Shown here piece after piece: positions 32,934-40,795 of a DNA stretch of 64,000 bases. The notes beneath the pieces are model-generated. The model was not told where the DNA came from. It searched no databases and saw nothing but the letters and a program-made list of their open reading frames with translations. The stretch's first letter is position 1; the number at the start of each line of letters is the position of its first letter. This DNA comes from Elusimicrobiota bacterium. GTDB taxonomy: Bacteria; Elusimicrobiota; Elusimicrobia; UBA1565; UBA9628. The DNA lies in NCBI GenBank assembly GCA_028868375.1, contig JAGWUP010000011.1:1-64000 (forward strand). Direction: 5' to 3'. The position numbers were made by a program, and so were the translations under genes.

Positions 32934-33734
32934 ATGATGAAAACGCTAGCCCTGCTCGCCATCCCGCTCTCGACGGCATTGGCTTTAGCCATGCCGGCGG
33001 CCGCGCACTCCGACAATTTCTGGGGCAACGATAATTTCGATTCGCCCAGCCAGGGGCCTGAGGATGTATCGCCCGTCGTGGTCCCCCAGAAGGGGTCGAA
33101 ACTGGCGCCAAAACAGGCACGGAAGAAAGGCGCGAAAGGCGCTGGCAAGAATGCTGGCAATCATGAGACTACCCCAGGGAACGTCCAGAAGGAGGTTAGA
33201 CTTCCGGCTGGAACTGCCGCGCAACAGCCAGGGACGCAAATCGGCAAGGCATCACTGCCCGCGGTTTCCGGCACGCCCGTCGCCGGGGCCTGCCCAACGG
33301 GCAACGAGCAGCAGATGGCCGACGTCATCGCCGCGTACAAACCTTTCAGCGCCCAGACGGGATTCTTGAGCAATCAAGGCTTCCTTCATTACTGCTTGTC
33401 CTACGACGCGCATTCCAGCAAGCCGGAATACCAGCCCGGGAAGACGAAGCTGAAGTGGCATCAGATCAACAAGAAGGTGCTGCATTTCTTGCACCAGGCC
33501 GAATATAAGGATAAGGTCACCGTCAAGGGCGCCGGCCCCAGCTTCGACGGCAAGCCCTTCGAGAAAGCGATCGGCCAGATGAACCGCAACCACCGCGCCG
33601 CCATGCAGAAGGAGCGCCGGCACCAGAAGGCTAGCCCCAAGCCGAGGCATAAGAAACAGCATGCCGCAAGGCCGCACCGGCGCCACCGTCACCCCATGCG
33701 CCACCCGCGCCGGAAGAAGCCGACGCAGTCCTAG
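32934..33734 (+). CDS. Secreted protein with very basic C-terminal tail
   Basis: A 266-residue protein with a signal peptide (about 2-25) and no membrane segment afterwards. The mature N-terminus is Asn/Asp/Lys-rich and disordered-looking. A compact middle region (about 120-215) contains two cysteines (ACPTGNEQQ and LHYCLSYD) that could form a disulfide. The last 45 residues are extremely His/Lys/Arg-rich (HRRHRHPMRHPRRKK), suggesting binding to metal, DNA or a polyanionic surface. No family recognised. AAGGAG at 32925-32930 fits the second ATG (32937) better than the first. Lower GC than neighbours. Confidence 0.75.
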   Translation: MMKTLALLAIPLSTALALAMPAAAHSDNFWGNDNFDSPSQGPEDVSPVVVPQKGSKLAPKQARKKGAKGAGKNAGNHETTPGNVQKEVRLPAGTAAQQPGTQIGKASLPAVSGTPVAGACPTGNEQQMADVIAAYKPFSAQTGFLSNQGFLHYCLSYDAHSSKPEYQPGKTKLKWHQINKKVLHFLHQAEYKDKVTVKGAGPSFDGKPFEKAIGQMNRNHRAAMQKERRHQKASPKPRHKKQHAARPHRRHRHPMRHPRRKKPTQS

Positions 33735-33797
33735 TTTGGCGGACTAGCCGGTCCCGGTGCGAAGCGGCGGCTTTAATACCGGCGGCCTCAAAAATGG

Positions 33798-33803
33798 TAC
33801 ATT
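33798..33803 (+). promoter_or_regulatory. -10 box of foldase operon
   Basis: TACATT, 6 nt before the GTG at 33810; leaderless arrangement. Decides the GTG as start. Confidence 0.5.
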
Positions 33804-33809
33804 CGGCTC

Positions 33810-34625
33810 GTGCGCCGCTGGCTCATCGTCGTCGCAGCCGGCTTGGCGCTGGCGGGCTGCCGCCGGCGCGAGCCGGTCATCGCCAAGGTCGGTTCCCTGG
33901 CGATCACCAGCTCGGAGTTCGAGCATAAACTGGAAGAGGTGGCCCCGGGCTACCAGGATTACGTCGGCACGTCCAGCGGCCGCCGGCAGTTTCTCGACAT
34001 CCTGATCCGCGAGAAGCTGATTCTGGCGGCGGCCGAGGCTTCCGACGTGAAGCGCTCGGCCCAGTTCCGCTCCAAGGTCGAGCAGATGCGCCGGGAGTCG
34101 CAATTGCGCCTGCGCGAGGACCGGGACTACCTGCTGACGCGGATGTGGATCGACGAATTGCGCAGCAAGGGAATGCTCTCGGTCAGCGAGCAGGAGGCGC
34201 TCGACTATTGGCGCAAGCATCCGACGGAGGTCTCGGCGCGCAACATCCTGGTGGCCACGCCGCAGCTGGCCCAGGAGATCGCCAAAAAGGCGCGCGCCGG
34301 GGCCGACTTCGCGCGCCTGGCCAGGAAGTATTCGCTCGACGCCAAGACGGCGGCCGCCGGCGGCCGGATGACGACGACGCTTTACGGCGAGATCATCCCG
34401 GATCTGGCCGACACCATCTTTCGCATGCGCGTCGGCGAGGTCGCCGGGCCGATCAAGAGCAAATTCGGTTATCATATAATCAAGAAGGATGGCGAGCGGC
34501 GCGTGGCTTTCAAGCGCGTGCGCGAACGCATCCTGCGGCTGCTGGAGGACGAGAAGCTGGACGGCTATCTGCAGTCGCTTCAGAACCGGTTCCCGGTGGA
34601 GGTTGTCGATGAGCGCTTCAAATAA
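33810..34625 (+). CDS. Parvulin-type peptidyl-prolyl isomerase lipoprotein
   Basis: A 271-residue lipoprotein with lipobox LAGC (Cys near residue 14), a SurA/PrsA-like N-terminal helical chaperone region (about 25-130) and a parvulin PPIase domain (about 140-235, with SARNILVATPQ ... GGRMTTTLYGEIIPDLADTIFRMRVGEVAGPIKSKFGYHIIKK). It should assist folding of exported proteins at the periplasmic face. GTG start, supported by the -10 box 6 nt upstream and by the signal sequence beginning immediately. The 3' end overlaps the next foldase gene by 17 nt. Confidence 0.9.
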   Translation: MRRWLIVVAAGLALAGCRRREPVIAKVGSLAITSSEFEHKLEEVAPGYQDYVGTSSGRRQFLDILIREKLILAAAEASDVKRSAQFRSKVEQMRRESQLRLREDRDYLLTRMWIDELRSKGMLSVSEQEALDYWRKHPTEVSARNILVATPQLAQEIAKKARAGADFARLARKYSLDAKTAAAGGRMTTTLYGEIIPDLADTIFRMRVGEVAGPIKSKFGYHIIKKDGERRVAFKRVRERILRLLEDEKLDGYLQSLQNRFPVEVVDERFK

Positions 34626-35733
34626 GTTGCGCGCCGCGCTGGGCGCGATGCTTCTGTGGACGGGCGCTGCCGGCGCGGCCGGCGCCGCGCGCCTGGAGGA
34701 CACGGTCGCTTTCGTCAACGGCTCGCCCATCCTGTTGTCGGAATACCGCAAGGAGCTGGCGACCTCGATGGCCTACTGGAGAAAGACCGAGCCGGGGGCC
34801 CTCGACGATCCGGAAAACCTCGACAAGCTGCGCAAGAGCACCCTGGAGGAGATGATCAACCGGGAGCTGCTCTACCAGGAGGGCGTCAAGGAAAAGATCA
34901 AGGTCCGCGACCGGGACATAGAGAACGGCATCGAGGAGATCAAGGCGCGCTTCGCCCCGGAGGACGCCAAGGACCTCCCGCCGGGAGACGCCGACGCCCA
35001 GGCCGAGAAGGCTTTCGACAAGCAGCTTAAGTCCGACGGCTTGACGATGGCGCAGTTTCGCCACCGCCTGTCAAAGCAGATCATGGCGCGCAAGCTCATC
35101 GACCAGGACGTGCGCTCCACGGTCCAGCAGCCCTCCGAGAAAGAGGTCCGGGCGTATTTCGACAAGGTGCAGGCCTTTCTGGCCAGCGGCAGCACGCAGC
35201 CGCCCGGCGGATTCTCCCCGGACGACGCCCAGGCCTTCCTCGAGATCGCGGGCCAGGTCAAGGCGGTCAGCTCGGAGCGGGTCAGGGTCTCGCGCATCCT
35301 GATCAGGACCTTGCCGAATGCCTCGGTCAACGAGAAAAAGCGCGCCTTGGAGACGGCGCAGGCGATACGCAAGAAGCTCTTGGACGGGGCCTCCTTCGCC
35401 GAGGTGGCGCGCGCTCAATCCGAGGACCCCGAGAGCGCGCCGCGCGGAGGCGACATCGGCTACGTCGTGCGCGGGGTGGCCCCGCCGGCCTTCGAGGAGG
35501 CCGCCTTCTCGCTTCCCGTCGGCCAGATCAGCGAGCCGATCCAGACGGAGGAAGGCTACAACATCATCCTGGTCTCAGAGAAACGAGCGGCGCAGTCGCC
35601 GGACTTCGACAAGCTCAAGGACGACATGGGGCGGTTTCTCATGAACCTGCGGTTCCAGAAGGACCTGCAGGCCTACGTGAAAAAACTAAGATCGAAGGCC
35701 TTCATCAAGCGCAATCTGCAGGCCGCGCGCTGA
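34609..35733 (+). CDS. surA: SurA-like periplasmic chaperone/PPIase
   Basis: A 374-residue protein with a signal peptide (about 6-26), an N-terminal SurA domain beginning VAFVNGSPILLSEYRKEL (about 33-50) and helices to about 215, and one parvulin domain (about 225-325: RVRVSRILIRT ... GASFAEVARAQSEDP ... GGDIGYVVRGV ... EGYNIILVSEKR). SurA often has two parvulin domains; one is usual in many non-proteobacteria. It probably escorts outer-membrane proteins. The ATG at 34609 lies inside the end of the preceding PPIase gene and is followed directly by the signal peptide, so the two foldases are co-translated. Confidence 0.92.
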   Translation: MSASNKLRAALGAMLLWTGAAGAAGAARLEDTVAFVNGSPILLSEYRKELATSMAYWRKTEPGALDDPENLDKLRKSTLEEMINRELLYQEGVKEKIKVRDRDIENGIEEIKARFAPEDAKDLPPGDADAQAEKAFDKQLKSDGLTMAQFRHRLSKQIMARKLIDQDVRSTVQQPSEKEVRAYFDKVQAFLASGSTQPPGGFSPDDAQAFLEIAGQVKAVSSERVRVSRILIRTLPNASVNEKKRALETAQAIRKKLLDGASFAEVARAQSEDPESAPRGGDIGYVVRGVAPPAFEEAAFSLPVGQISEPIQTEEGYNIILVSEKRAAQSPDFDKLKDDMGRFLMNLRFQKDLQAYVKKLRSKAFIKRNLQAAR

Positions 35734-35747
35734 GAAAGCCGCGGCTG

Positions 35748-36671
35748 TTGTTTTCCTGCGGCGACCCCGCGGGCATCGGCCCGCGGGCCGTCGTGCTGGC
35801 GTTGCGCGCCCCCGGCTTGCGCGCCGCCTGCCGGCCCCTGCTCTTGGGCCACAGGGCCGTCTGGAGGCGCGCGGGCTGGACTTCCGATCTGGCCGAGTTA
35901 GCCGAGCCCGGGGGGCGCGCTGTTGCGCCGCCCTGGGGCAAGCCCTCGGCGCGCGGCGGCAGGCTGTCGTTTTCGGCGCTGGAGCTGGCCTTGCGCCTGC
36001 TGGGCCGCGGCATGGCCGACGGCCTGGTGACGGCGCCGATCTCCAAGAAGTCCTGGGCGCTGGCCGGAGTGCCCGACCGCGATCACACCGGCTGGCTCTC
36101 GCGCGAGACGGGCCGCGACGTCCAGATGATCCTGGGCGCGCCTCGCCGGCGGCTCTGGACGGTCCTGGCGACCAGGCATGTCCCCCTTTCGCGCGTTTCG
36201 GCCCTGCTGACCACTCCCTTGGTGTCCGGGGCGGCGCTTTCGCTGCGGCGCGCCCTTGCCGAGCTGGGTTTTGCGCGGCCGCGTCTGGGCTTGTGCGCCT
36301 TCAATCCGCACGCGGGAGAGGACGGGCTGCTCGGCGTCGAGGAGAGCCGCGTCCTGCTCTCGGCCGTCCGTCGCGCGAAGGCGGCCGGAACGCGCCTGGA
36401 GGGGCCCATCGCCGCCGACACGGCCTGGCGCTGGCATCGCGAGGGGCGGCTGGACGGCCTCGTCTCTCTCTACCATGACCAGGCCTTGATCCCGCTCAAG
36501 ATTGCGGCCGGCCTGGCGATCGTCAATTGGACCGAGGGGCTGCCGTTTCCGCGGACCTCGCCCGGGCATGGGACCGGATTCGATCTGGCCGGCCGCGGCG
36601 AGCCGGATGCCGCCGCCACGCTGGAGGCCGCGCTGCTGGCCGCGCGCCTGGCGCGCCGCGCCCGGCGATGA
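35748..36671 (+). CDS. pdxA: 4-hydroxythreonine-4-phosphate dehydrogenase PdxA
   Basis: A PdxA-family NAD-dependent dehydrogenase of pyridoxal phosphate synthesis, 307 residues from the TTG used here. Motifs: SCGDPAGIGPR at the N-terminus, DHTGWLSRETGRD (about 109-121), AFNPHAGEDGLLG, LVSLYHDQALIPLK with a metal-binding His, and GTGFDLAGRGEPDAA. Typical homologues begin about six residues earlier (KPRLLF precedes the GDPAG motif), but the only codons there are CTG at 35730, overlapping the surA stop, and TTG, so the true start is uncertain. A non-ATG start in an operon is odd. The stop overlaps the next gene (ATGA). Confidence 0.88.
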   Translation: MFSCGDPAGIGPRAVVLALRAPGLRAACRPLLLGHRAVWRRAGWTSDLAELAEPGGRAVAPPWGKPSARGGRLSFSALELALRLLGRGMADGLVTAPISKKSWALAGVPDRDHTGWLSRETGRDVQMILGAPRRRLWTVLATRHVPLSRVSALLTTPLVSGAALSLRRALAELGFARPRLGLCAFNPHAGEDGLLGVEESRVLLSAVRRAKAAGTRLEGPIAADTAWRWHREGRLDGLVSLYHDQALIPLKIAAGLAIVNWTEGLPFPRTSPGHGTGFDLAGRGEPDAAATLEAALLAARLARRARR

Positions 36672-37207
36672 GCCGGGCCTGGGGCGCCCTGCTCGTCCTG
36701 GCCCTTCCGGCGGCCGCTGCGGCGTCCCAGGGCGGCGCCGGAACGCGGCAATCCTGGCAACAGGCGCAGGAGGCCCTGGCCTGCCTGGGCCGCGGGGATT
36801 ACCGCAGCGCCGAGTCGGCGGCCTCGCGCGCCATCGCCCTGGACGGCCGCAACGCCCAGGCGTGGAACCTGCGCGCGATGGCGCGGGCCAACCTCGGCCG
36901 CTACGATGGATCCATTCAGGACGCCAGCGCGGCCCTCGCTCTCGATGCGGCGCGGGCCGCGCCTTGGGCGACGCGCTCCTGGGCCTTCGCCCGGGAGGGC
37001 CGGTTCTCCTTGGCCGAGGCGGATGCCCGCGCGGCGCTGGCCAGAGCTCCGGGCAATGCCTACGCTTATTACGACCTGGCCCTCGCCTTGGCCGGGGAAG
37101 GCCGGCGCCCCGAGGCACTGGCGGCCCTGCATCTGGCGGCCAAGGGCGATCCCGCTCGGTTTGCTCCCTACTACGAGCGCGCGCGGCTGGCGCGCGGGGG
37201 GGCTTGA
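36668..37207 (+). CDS. Secreted TPR protein (split kinase sensor)
   Basis: A 179-residue protein with a signal peptide (about 3-20) and four TPR-like repeats (about 30-165; for example YRSAESAASRAIALDGRNAQAWNLRA). It is predicted to be periplasmic. The last repeat (NAYAYYDLALALAGEGRRPEALAALHLA) is plainly related to the repeat preceding the membrane helix in the fused TPR-kinases downstream. It overlaps pdxA (ATGA) and the following membrane kinase gene (TGATG). It therefore looks like the sensor half of a receptor whose kinase half is the next gene. Confidence 0.88.
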   Translation: MSRAWGALLVLALPAAAAASQGGAGTRQSWQQAQEALACLGRGDYRSAESAASRAIALDGRNAQAWNLRAMARANLGRYDGSIQDASAALALDAARAAPWATRSWAFAREGRFSLAEADARAALARAPGNAYAYYDLALALAGEGRRPEALAALHLAAKGDPARFAPYYERARLARGGA

Positions 37208-38193
37208 TGCCGCTGTTCGAGGGCGGCCAGCCGCCGGGCGTGGCCTCCGGCCGGGCGCCGCGCCGCGGCGGGCTCGTCCTGTTGCTGCTGCTGACTTTAA
37301 GCGGGGGGATTCTCTTCGCCGCGGCCTTGCTGCATACGGCCTCCGGCTGGCGCGGGGCCAAGCCGCCGGGGCGCGGGAGCTTCTGGGAGGGCTACGAGCT
37401 CATCGGGGAGCTCGGCTCCGGCGGTATGGGCTTGGTCTACGAGGCGCGCGACCGCGCCCTCCAGCGCCGCGTGGCCATCAAGAAGATGCGCGAGGAGTTC
37501 CGCTCCGATCCACTCGAGCGCAGGCGCTTTCTTCGCGAGGCGCGGCTGGTGGCGGCGCTGCATCACCCCAACATCGTCGATATCTACGAGATCGCCGAGG
37601 ACGGGGGCGACATCCTGCTGGTCTTCGAGTTCGTCCCGGGAGAGACCCTGGCGGACCGCCTGCGCCGCGGCCCTCTCTCCTTCGCCTCGGCCAAGCGCCT
37701 GTTCTCCGGCGTCTGCGCCGCGCTCGCCCATGCCCATGCGCGCCGGATCGTGCACAGAGACCTCAAGCCCTCCAACATCATGCTGGCCGAGGACGGAGCG
37801 GTCAAGGTGATGGACTTCGGGGTGGCGCGCCAGGCCAAGGAGGCGCTGTCTAAGGCCTCTCTGGCGTCCACCATCGTCGGCACGCCGCCGTACATGGCCC
37901 CCGAGCAGGAGCAGGGCTTGGTCCGGCCGGAGTCGGACCTCTACGCCCTGGGGGTGATTCTTTATGAATGCCTTTCCGGGGAGCTTCCCTTCTCGGGGGT
38001 CGGCGCGGGGATGCTGAGAAACAAGCTGGAATCGCGCTACGTTCCGCTGTCGCGGCGCGCCTCCCGGGCGTTGCCTTCCGGTCTCGACGCCATGCTCGCC
38101 CGGGCCTTGCAGCCGGATCCGGGGCGCCGTTTTCACAGCGCCGCGGATTGGCTGGCCGCCCTGGACGCTTTGGGCCGAGCTTCCGGTTCTTGA
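37207..38193 (+). CDS. Membrane-anchored Ser/Thr protein kinase
   Basis: A 328-residue Hanks-type kinase with one N-terminal membrane helix (about 21-44) and a cytoplasmic kinase domain (about 60-320). The core is complete: GSGGMG loop (about 69-74), VAIKKM Lys, HRDLKPSN (about 183-190), DFG, GTPPYMAPEQ and the later Asp in SDLYALGV. It should be active. Unlike its two neighbours downstream it lacks its own TPR region, which is instead encoded by the gene just before it (TGATG overlap). Start chosen at that overlap because it is followed directly by the membrane helix. Confidence 0.92.
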   Translation: MPLFEGGQPPGVASGRAPRRGGLVLLLLLTLSGGILFAAALLHTASGWRGAKPPGRGSFWEGYELIGELGSGGMGLVYEARDRALQRRVAIKKMREEFRSDPLERRRFLREARLVAALHHPNIVDIYEIAEDGGDILLVFEFVPGETLADRLRRGPLSFASAKRLFSGVCAALAHAHARRIVHRDLKPSNIMLAEDGAVKVMDFGVARQAKEALSKASLASTIVGTPPYMAPEQEQGLVRPESDLYALGVILYECLSGELPFSGVGAGMLRNKLESRYVPLSRRASRALPSGLDAMLARALQPDPGRRFHSAADWLAALDALGRASGS

Positions 38194-38225
38194 CGGTAAA
38201 GCCTGGGTAAAACGGCGCGCCCGCC

Positions 38226-38254
38226 TTGACAAATCCGCAGGGCGACCGCACACT
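38226..38254 (+). promoter_or_regulatory. Promoter of TPR-kinase pair
   Basis: Perfect -35 TTGACA (38226-38231), 17-nt spacer, -10 CACACT (38249-38254); the ATG at 38261 follows after 6 nt. One of the best full-promoter examples of the leaderless pattern here. Confidence 0.7.
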
Positions 38255-38260
38255 TACCGC

Positions 38261-40795
38261 ATGATCCGCGCTCTCGCCCTTGGCTGTGCGCTGCTGGCGG
38301 CCGGAGCGGCCGCGCAGACTCCATCCGAGGAGCATTGCCGGGAGATGCCGGACATGCCGGGCTGCCCGCAGGCCCGCTCCGTTCCCGTCGCGGCTCCGAG
38401 TGCAGACTCATTTTCCAGCGAGGACGAGCCGAGGCCGCGCAATGCCCTGGAAACCGAGATCGATCGGGGCTCGCTACTGCGTCCGGACCGGCCCTGCGCC
38501 TCCGGCGGCGGCCAATGCTATTCCAAAGAGCAATTGCGGAGGATCGCCGATTTAGTCTCGAAGCGCTATCCCGACATCGGCGCGGTGGCTTCCCAGGTCC
38601 TGCGCGCCGGGGGCGGCGGCGACATCCGCTGGCGCGACATGCACCCGGTCCTGGATTATCTGAACTCCGAGCAGTCGGCCCTGTCCTACGTCAAGCGGAC
38701 CGTCACGCCGCGGCAGTGGCGGCGGATTCGGGCCGATCCCCTGGCCTTTCGCGAGATCATGCCGACCCTGCCGGCCTCCGAGCGGCGCCAGGCGCGCGGG
38801 AAGTTCAAGGTCCTCATCCGCAAGATGGACCCCGGCCTGATGCCTCCGGGCCGCCCGCTCAATCCCTTCCACCAGGCGCTGACCAAGGCGGATCGCTTCA
38901 CCGCGACGGTCATGTACGTGATCACCCACCGGCGTCCGATGCCGATCCACTCCTGGCCGGACCGCGAGCCCGACAATCCCGCCGCCTGGGACTATGACGC
39001 CAATCTCGCGTTGGAGGACGGCGATCCCGCGGCCGCGGCCCAGTACGCCGGCAGGGCGCTGGAGCTCAGCCCCGGAAGCGCGGACGCCCTCTCCCTGCTG
39101 TCGGCGGCCCAGTACGACCAAAAGGATTTCGCCCTCGCCGCGCAGAGCGCTCGCCGCGCCTTGGCCGTGGATCCGACCAACGCCCAGGCCCTCGCCGTCT
39201 CGAGGCTGGCGCACAACGCCGTGGGGAGCTTGTCCTTGCCGTCGCTATCGGCGCAGAAAGCGTCCCCGGGCGCGAATCCCGCGCAAGACGCATCCGCCGC
39301 CTCGCGGCCCAGCCTTTCGGATCAAAGCCGCCTCGCGGTCCTGATCGCCGAAAAGGAATCTCTGCAAGCCCTCAACGGCCAAGATTACGCGGCGGCGCGC
39401 GCGGCCGCGGGCCGGGCCCTGGCCGCCGACGCGCGCTCCGCCTCGGCCTACGGGCTGCGGGCCATGGCGGAACTCGGGCAGAACGACGCCGAGGCCGCGC
39501 TGGCCGACGCGCGAGCGGGCCTGGCGCTCGACGGCGGCGACCGGATGTCGCGACTGGCGCTGGCCCGGGCCTTGCTGCGGCTTAATCGCTACGGCGAGGG
39601 GCTCTCGGCCGCGCGCGCGGCCATCGCCGGCGATCCGAGAAACGCCTACGCGCGCTTCATGGCCGCCGAGGCGGCGGCGGGCTTGGGGCGGCGGGCCGAG
39701 TCGCTGGAGGCCTTGAAGCAGGCCGCGGGGCTGGACCCCCGCTATCAAAAGATCTACGAGGCGGCGCTGCAGGCTCCGCGGGACAGCGATATGGCTTTCC
39801 TGTTCCCGGACCTCGCCAAACCGACGCCGCCGCGGCCTCCCGAGGGCTCCCGAGGCTGGAGATTCTTGGCGATCGCGCTCGCCGCGGCCTGCGGCGGGGC
39901 GCTGCTGGCTTGGGCCCTGCGGGGCCTGCTGGGGCGCAGCTCCGCTGCGACCTCGGCCGGCTCGGCTGCGGCGGACGGCGCCCTGCTGCGCGGCCAATAC
40001 CAGACCCTGCGCCAGATCGGCTCCGGGGGCATGGGAATGGTGTTCGAAGGGCGCGACGTGTCGCTGGACCGTCCGGTGGCGATCAAGCGTATGCGCGAGG
40101 AACTGCGCCTGGACCGCCGCCAACGGGAGCGCTTCGTCGCGGAGGCGAGGCTGGTGGCGGCCCTGCACCACCCCAACATCGTGGACATCTATTCGATCGT
40201 CGACGAGGGCGACGAGCTGTATTTGATCTTCGAGTTCGTCCCCGGCAAGACCCTCCACGAGCTGGTGCACGGCGAGGGGCCGATTCCCTACGAGCGGACC
40301 GTGGGGCTTCTGCGCGGCATCGCCGGGGCCCTCGAATACGCCCACGCGCGCGGCATCGTTCACCGGGACCTCAAGCCCTCCAACATCATGGTCGCTCCGG
40401 ACGGCTCCCCCAAGGTCATGGATTTCGGCATCGCGCGCGCGGCCCGGGACGCCATGGCGCAGACGATGACAGCCACGATCGTCGGCACCCCGCCGTACAT
40501 GGCGCCGGAGCAGGAGGAGGGGGTCGTGCGCAAGGAGGCCGATATCTACGCCCTGGGCGTCTGCCTCTACGAGATGCTGAGCGGCCGGCTGCCGTTCTCC
40601 GGGTCCAATAGCGGCATGCTGATGAGCAAGGTCAACAAGTCGTTTCCGCCGATCTCGCGCGCGGCCCCCTGGCTGCCGCCGGGGCTAGACGCCGTCTTCG
40701 GCAAGGCCCTGGAGCCGGACCCGGAGCGGCGCTATCGCGGCGCCTCCGAGCTGCTGGCGGCCTTCGAGAGCGCGCCGGCCCCGGCGAGGGGCTGA
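38261..40795 (+). CDS. TPR receptor-like Ser/Thr protein kinase
   Basis: An 844-residue receptor kinase. It has a signal peptide (about 1-19), an extracytoplasmic region with a unique globular part (about 60-240) and TPR repeats (about 245-500), a membrane helix (about 533-553), and a cytoplasmic kinase domain (about 577-835). The kinase is intact: GSGGMGMV, VAIKRM, HRDLKPSN (about 700), VMDFG, GTPPYMAPEQ. It is nearly identical in motif spacing to the kinase at 37207-38193. The protein ends overlapping the next gene's start (TGATG). A periplasmic ligand or envelope-stress signal read by the TPRs is plausible; the ligand is unknown. Confidence 0.93.
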   Translation: MIRALALGCALLAAGAAAQTPSEEHCREMPDMPGCPQARSVPVAAPSADSFSSEDEPRPRNALETEIDRGSLLRPDRPCASGGGQCYSKEQLRRIADLVSKRYPDIGAVASQVLRAGGGGDIRWRDMHPVLDYLNSEQSALSYVKRTVTPRQWRRIRADPLAFREIMPTLPASERRQARGKFKVLIRKMDPGLMPPGRPLNPFHQALTKADRFTATVMYVITHRRPMPIHSWPDREPDNPAAWDYDANLALEDGDPAAAAQYAGRALELSPGSADALSLLSAAQYDQKDFALAAQSARRALAVDPTNAQALAVSRLAHNAVGSLSLPSLSAQKASPGANPAQDASAASRPSLSDQSRLAVLIAEKESLQALNGQDYAAARAAAGRALAADARSASAYGLRAMAELGQNDAEAALADARAGLALDGGDRMSRLALARALLRLNRYGEGLSAARAAIAGDPRNAYARFMAAEAAAGLGRRAESLEALKQAAGLDPRYQKIYEAALQAPRDSDMAFLFPDLAKPTPPRPPEGSRGWRFLAIALAAACGGALLAWALRGLLGRSSAATSAGSAAADGALLRGQYQTLRQIGSGGMGMVFEGRDVSLDRPVAIKRMREELRLDRRQRERFVAEARLVAALHHPNIVDIYSIVDEGDELYLIFEFVPGKTLHELVHGEGPIPYERTVGLLRGIAGALEYAHARGIVHRDLKPSNIMVAPDGSPKVMDFGIARAARDAMAQTMTATIVGTPPYMAPEQEEGVVRKEADIYALGVCLYEMLSGRLPFSGSNSGMLMSKVNKSFPPISRAAPWLPPGLDAVFGKALEPDPERRYRGASELLAAFESAPAPARG

